From Halobacteriales archaeon QH_10_67_13 (lineage in GTDB: Archaea; Halobacteriota; Halobacteria; Halobacteriales; Haloarculaceae): a stretch of DNA of 17,949 nucleotides. Below, piece by piece: positions 14,852-17,949 of the stretch (position 1 is its first letter; every line of letters begins with the position of its first letter). The stretch spans positions 1 to 17,949 of the forward strand of contig PXQL01000041.1 in NCBI GenBank assembly GCA_003021335.1, written 5' to 3'. The notes below the pieces were generated by a model. The model saw only the letters and a program-made list of their open reading frames with translations, was not told the DNA's origin and did no database searches. Position numbers and translations under genes: made by a program.

Positions 14852-15926
14852 TCAACCGACGAGCTGCCGGAGTCGGGTGCGCAGGCGAGCCAGCCACCCG
14901 GGACCGTCGCTGTCGCGCCCTCGAAGCCGGCCGGTTCCGATCGCCCACACGCCAAGGAGGTAGAAGGGGACGCCCAGGGCGGCGTCGATCGCGATGATCG
15001 GCAGCCAGGGGTGATACTGGTACAGCGCGTCGATCACCGGAACGGGGAGCACCTCGATGTAACGGTGTTGCTCGAGATACAGCTGGTAAAAGCCCGTCTC
15101 CGGGGGCGCGGTTAGGCTCACCGAGACGTTCGCGCTCGATCGGCCCGCGAGTCCGAGCCGCTCCGAGTCGACGGCGACGCCGTCGCTGGCCGGCGAGAGA
15201 TAGACCGTCGTCGGGACGAGCCCGCCGTTTGTCACCCGGTAGGGGATCGTCTCGGTCGTCCCCTGCCGGACAACGTCGGGGGCGTCGCTGTCGAACTCCG
15301 CGCTGACGATCCCGAAGGTCTCGGCCCCGGCGGGCCCGACCATCGCCGCGGTCGCGCCGGCGACGATCAACAGCGCGAGCCCGGCCACGAGCCGACGGGA
15401 GCTGGTGCCGGTGTCCCGACTCCGGGTCCGGTCTCGGTCCCTGTCGCCCGCGAGCGCCACGTCGAGGAGATACAGCAGGATCGAGAGTCCGAGCAGCAGG
15501 TACGCGAGTCCCTCGACTCCCAGGAGTGCTCGGGTTCCAAGCAGCTGTGCGAGCCGGAACTGCAGCGTCTCCAGTCCCGACTGTATGGCTGTGACCGCGG
15601 TTCCGAGCCCGGGGATGGTCACGACCGAGCCGCCGGGCTGCCAGGCGACGGCGGCAATCTCGGCGCGCTGGACCGGCGGCCAGGTCGCGGTCGCCCTGGA
15701 TCTCCTCAGCCTCGAAGGTCACCACGTCGCCCTCGCCGAGCTCGCCAGCGAGTTCGGTCGGCAGGGCGACGAACCCATCGCCGGGATCGATCGTCCCCGC
15801 CATGCTGTCGGTGGTGACGAAGCTGAATAGGAGCGGCTGTCCAAGCGCCTGCCCCGCGATCAGGGCCAGCACGACGACGACGATCGTCGCCTGGACGATC
15901 CGCCACCCCGCCTGCCGGAGCTCCAT
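14852..15926 (-). pseudogene. S26 signal peptidase fused to a membrane/extracellular module, frameshifted and missing the catalytic histidine region
   Basis: Archaeal-type signal peptidase I. ATG at 15926 begins with a membrane helix (about 10-30), then SFVTTDSMAGTIDPGDGFVA; Ser41 in TDSM is the expected nucleophile. After FEAEEIQG (near residue 78) the frame is lost. The continuation in another frame starts PPVQRAEIAAVAWQPG and runs through a membrane helix (ALLGVEGLAYLLLGLSILLY), a second one (LVAGLALLIVAG), an extracellular beta domain (PYRVTNGGLVPTTVYLSPA), a third helix near PWLPIIAIDAALGVPFYLLG, and stops at 14852. The segment between, which in archaeal S26 enzymes carries the catalytic THR histidine and the DANP motif, is absent; the shift near 15680-15693 fits loss of 3n+2 bases. 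The pairing with the DUF5305 gene recalls SipW-type dedicated peptidases of surface-matrix loci; that role is inference. Confidence 0.8.
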
Positions 15927-16009
15927 TCGCCTCTGCGGGCGATCGGCGGCCCCGTCGAAAGTACGTTTCGGTCACACGAACGTGTCGGGCCAGACGATCG
16001 GGGGTCGAG

Positions 16010-16585
16010 TTAGCGGCCGCCGACGAGCGCCTCGACTTTCTCGAGGGTAGCCTCGAGGTACGGGTCCTCCTCGTCGGTTGGCAGGTCGACGCCCTTTCGA
16101 AGGCGGGCGAACTCCTCGGTGAGACGCCGGTACTCCCGGCTCTTCTCGAGTTGCTGGTAGCCCAGTTTCGTCTCGAGGGTCGCCAGCTTCGAGGCCACGG
16201 CGAGCATCCGCTGGAGCTGCTCGTCCTGTTTCTGGCGGGCGAGCATCCGCTCGACGACCTCCAGGAGTCGGTCGGTCGAGACCGGCTTCACCAGGTACTC
16301 GTCGAAGCTCATCTCGATGATGTCCGTGTCGGGCTCGACGGCCGTCACCATCACCACCCGCGGGTCGATCTCCCGGGCCTCGATCTCCTCGAGCACAGCG
16401 TCCCCGGGGACCTCGGGCATCCGGCGGTCGAGGAAAAGCACGTCGACGGTCGAGTCGAGCCGGTCGATCGCCGCCGCCCCGGAGTAGGCCGTCCGAACGT
16501 CGTACTCCGTCGATAAGCCCTCTGCGTACGCGTCCGCAATCGCACGCTCGTCGTCGACGATCAGAACTGTCGGGTCCGCTGTCAT
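16010..16585 (-). CDS. Response regulator with receiver and HalX domains
   Basis: Two-component response regulator of the haloarchaeal HalX class. The receiver domain (1 to about 115) has the acidic pair D11/D12 (VLIVDDERAIADAY), phosphoacceptor D53 in FLDRRMP, T81 in VMVTAVE and K100 in YLVKPVS, so phosphorylation should be possible. The C-terminal HalX domain (about 118-185) is a helical, charged, likely coiled-coil region with LATLETKLGYQQLEKSREY. It carries no recognised DNA-binding helix-turn-helix, so the output is unknown. 191 residues, normal for the class. ATG at 16585 is supported by TTTATG 26-31 nt upstream. Divergent from ppsA with a 97-nt gap. No histidine kinase gene lies in the window, so its partner is unknown. 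Confidence 0.93.
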   Translation of the reverse strand: MTADPTVLIVDDERAIADAYAEGLSTEYDVRTAYSGAAAIDRLDSTVDVLFLDRRMPEVPGDAVLEEIEAREIDPRVVMVTAVEPDTDIIEMSFDEYLVKPVSTDRLLEVVERMLARQKQDEQLQRMLAVASKLATLETKLGYQQLEKSREYRRLTEEFARLRKGVDLPTDEEDPYLEATLEKVEALVGGR

Positions 16586-16610
16586 CGGTGTATCATTTCA
16601 CGAACAGCCT

Positions 16611-16616
16611 CATAAA
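16611..16616 (-). promoter_or_regulatory. TATA-like box of the HalX regulator gene
   Basis: TTTATG on the minus strand (context CAACTTTATG), 26-31 nt before ATG at 16585. Confidence 0.5.
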
Positions 16617-16648
16617 GTTGCGGCCGCGAGGCGGAACTCCAGAAGCTT

Positions 16649-16668
16649 CATTACTCGGCTGAGTGATG
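16649..16668. promoter_or_regulatory. Imperfect palindrome upstream of ppsA, possible operator
   Basis: CATTACTC-GGCT-GAGTGATG, arms matching at 7 of 8 positions, 15-34 nt before the ppsA ATG. It contains TACT and GAGT half-sites resembling those of the haloarchaeal sugar regulator TrmB, but the spacing is 5 nt, shorter than the 7-8 nt I recall for TrmB. Confidence 0.4.
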
Positions 16669-16682
16669 TTACAGGTACGCGC

Positions 16683-17949
16683 ATGGCTGTACTCTGGCTG
16701 GACGACATCCAGGCCGATGACTTGGAGCAGGTCGGCGGGAAGGCAGCGTCGCTGGGCGAGATGGCCGCCGCCGGACTCCCCGTCCCGCCCGCGTTCGTCG
16801 TCACCGCGGACACGTATCGATCGTTTATCGAGGCCAGCGGGATCGACGAGACGCTCGCCGGCGTTCTGGGGGTCGATACCGAGGACTCGACGGCACTCGC
16901 CGAGGCTGCCGAGCGCGCGCAGGCGGCCATTCGAGAGACGCCGCTGCCCGACTCGGTCCGGGAGGAGATCCTCGCCGCCTACGACGGGCTCGACCGGCCG
17001 CCGGTCGCGGTCCGGTCCTCGGCGACGGCCGAGGATCTACCCGACGCCTCGTTTGCCGGACAGCAGGAGACGTTTTTGAACGTCACCGGCGAGGCGCTGC
17101 TCGACCGGGTGCGGGACTGCTGGGCCTCGCTGTTCACCCAGCGGGCGCTGTACTATCGCGTCGAACAGGGGTACGACGACGCCGCCGTGGACATCGCCGT
17201 GGCCGTCCAGGAGATGGTTGCCGCCGAAAAGAGCGGTGTGATGTTCACGAGTCACCCCTCGACCGGCGCGCCGACGGTGACCATCGAGGCCGCCTGGGGA
17301 CTCGGCGAGGCGGTCGTTTCCGGGGCGGTGACCCCCGACAACTACGAGCTCGACCGCGAGACCGGCACGCTCGAGGAGACGACCGTCGCGGAAAAGACCG
17401 TGATGTACCGGCGCGATCCGGAGACCGGCGAGACCGTCGAGCGGCCGGTTCCGGAAACAAAGCGGACCCGTCGCGTGCTCGATGAGTCCGAGCTGACCGC
17501 GCTCGCGGAGCTCGGCAAGCAACTCGAGGCTCACTACGGGACCCCGCAGGACGTCGAGTGGGCGATCGCCGACGGCGAGGTCTACCTCCTGCAGTCCCGC
17601 CCGATCACGACAATCGAGGACGGCTCGGAGTGCGGTATCGAGGGTACTCAGGACGCCGGGCCGACGGAAGCGGGGGTTACCGACGGCGGCGACCTGTCGC
17701 TATCGGGACTGGGTGCCAGCCCGGGGCGGGTCTCCGGGGCGGCCCGGAGCGTCGACAAGCTCGACGAGCTCGACAAGGTCGGCGACGGGGACGTCATCGT
17801 CGCGGAGATGACCACGCCGGATATGGTGCCGGCGATGAAACGCGCCGCGGCGATCGTCACTGACGAGGGCGGGATGACCTCACACGCCGCGATCGTCTCT
17901 CGCGAGCTCGGCGTTCCGGCCGTGGTCGGGGTCGGCGGGGCGACCGACC
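16683..17949 (+). CDS. ppsA: Phosphoenolpyruvate synthase (3' end outside window)
   Basis: Converts pyruvate, ATP and water to phosphoenolpyruvate, AMP and phosphate: the entry step of gluconeogenesis from pyruvate. 422 codons are visible from ATG at 16683. The ATP/pyruvate-binding domain (1 to about 320) shows VGGKAASLGEM, AVRSSATAEDLPDASFAGQQ (near 120), AVQEMVAAEKSGVMFTSHP, and EAAWGLGEAVVSGAVTPDNY, and ends with the typical EVYLLQSRPITT. A short acidic linker leads to the swivelling phosphohistidine domain with GDVIVAEMTTPDMVPAM and GGMTSHAAI, in which H401 is the phosphorylated histidine. The C-terminal PEP-binding barrel is beyond the window. The frame is intact throughout. It is divergent from the HalX regulator gene, and a palindrome just upstream could mediate carbon-source control. 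Confidence 0.96.
   Translation, partial: MAVLWLDDIQADDLEQVGGKAASLGEMAAAGLPVPPAFVVTADTYRSFIEASGIDETLAGVLGVDTEDSTALAEAAERAQAAIRETPLPDSVREEILAAYDGLDRPPVAVRSSATAEDLPDASFAGQQETFLNVTGEALLDRVRDCWASLFTQRALYYRVEQGYDDAAVDIAVAVQEMVAAEKSGVMFTSHPSTGAPTVTIEAAWGLGEAVVSGAVTPDNYELDRETGTLEETTVAEKTVMYRRDPETGETVERPVPETKRTRRVLDESELTALAELGKQLEAHYGTPQDVEWAIADGEVYLLQSRPITTIEDGSECGIEGTQDAGPTEAGVTDGGDLSLSGLGASPGRVSGAARSVDKLDELDKVGDGDVIVAEMTTPDMVPAMKRAAAIVTDEGGMTSHAAIVSRELGVPAVVGVGGATD

Noticed and set aside
3266..15710. Programmed ribosomal frameshifting as explanation of the split genes
   Set aside because: No slippery sequence or shared signal is seen at the junctions, and conserved residues are absent, which frameshifting cannot explain.
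2672..15926. Inteins or introns in the split genes
   Set aside because: Sequence is missing at the junctions rather than inserted, and no splice or intein motifs are present.
1..17949. CRISPR arrays, tRNA or rRNA genes, insertion sequences
   Set aside because: No regularly spaced repeats, no cloverleaf or rRNA-like sequence and no transposase motifs were recognised by eye; a tRNA scan was not possible.

Overview
The window reads as chromosomal DNA of a haloarchaeon (class Halobacteria). It is very GC-rich and the proteins are acidic. Most genes have an AT-rich TATA-like box only about 22-27 nt before the start codon, which implies leaderless transcripts. Several families are typical of this group: a HalX response regulator, a UPF0212/DUF555 protein, a DUF5305 protein, a haloarchaeal pilus-type ATPase and a Thr/Asp-rich C-terminally anchored substrate-binding protein.

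Layout. 1-4634 (all minus): the 5' part of a type II/IV secretion (PilB/TadA-like) ATPase that runs off the window, thyX, and a DHH/RecJ-like protein with zinc-finger, S1 and OB modules. 4697-7554 (all minus): a small conserved-looking protein, an NADPH-dependent FMN reductase-like protein, a GlmM-type phosphohexomutase and proteasome beta subunit psmB. 7651-8576 (plus): UPF0212 protein and an HTH-CBS regulator. 8631-9171 (minus): sdhC followed by only a stub where sdhD would be. 9264-12700: vitamin-B12-type ABC importer, btuF on minus, divergent from overlapping btuC-btuD on plus. 12742-13599 (plus): PhzF-like protein. 13612-15926 (minus): DUF5305 protein and an S26 signal peptidase fused to a membrane/extracellular module. 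16010-16585 (minus): HalX response regulator. 16683-17949 (plus): ppsA, cut by the window end.

The most striking observation is that at least six genes carry an apparent internal loss. Four (DHH protein, phosphohexomutase, DUF5305 protein, S26 peptidase) have a conserved N-terminal part and a conserved C-terminal part in different frames, with an expected central segment missing. The FMN reductase lacks an expected loop in frame. sdhC has a one-base loss, and the rest of the sdh operon is absent. Neighbouring genes (thyX, psmB, btuF, btuC, btuD, ppsA, pilB) look intact. This is either clustered decay by short deletions or, quite plausibly, an assembly artefact in which short GC-rich segments were collapsed. 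Reads would settle it.

No RNA gene, CRISPR array, insertion sequence or prophage was recognised. No gene-free stretch exceeds about 180 bases. I did not find a convincing new multi-gene system. The best candidates for novelty are the S26 peptidase/DUF5305 pair, the tandem repeat in the PilB N-terminus, the active-site-less PhzF paralogue and the clustered deletions.
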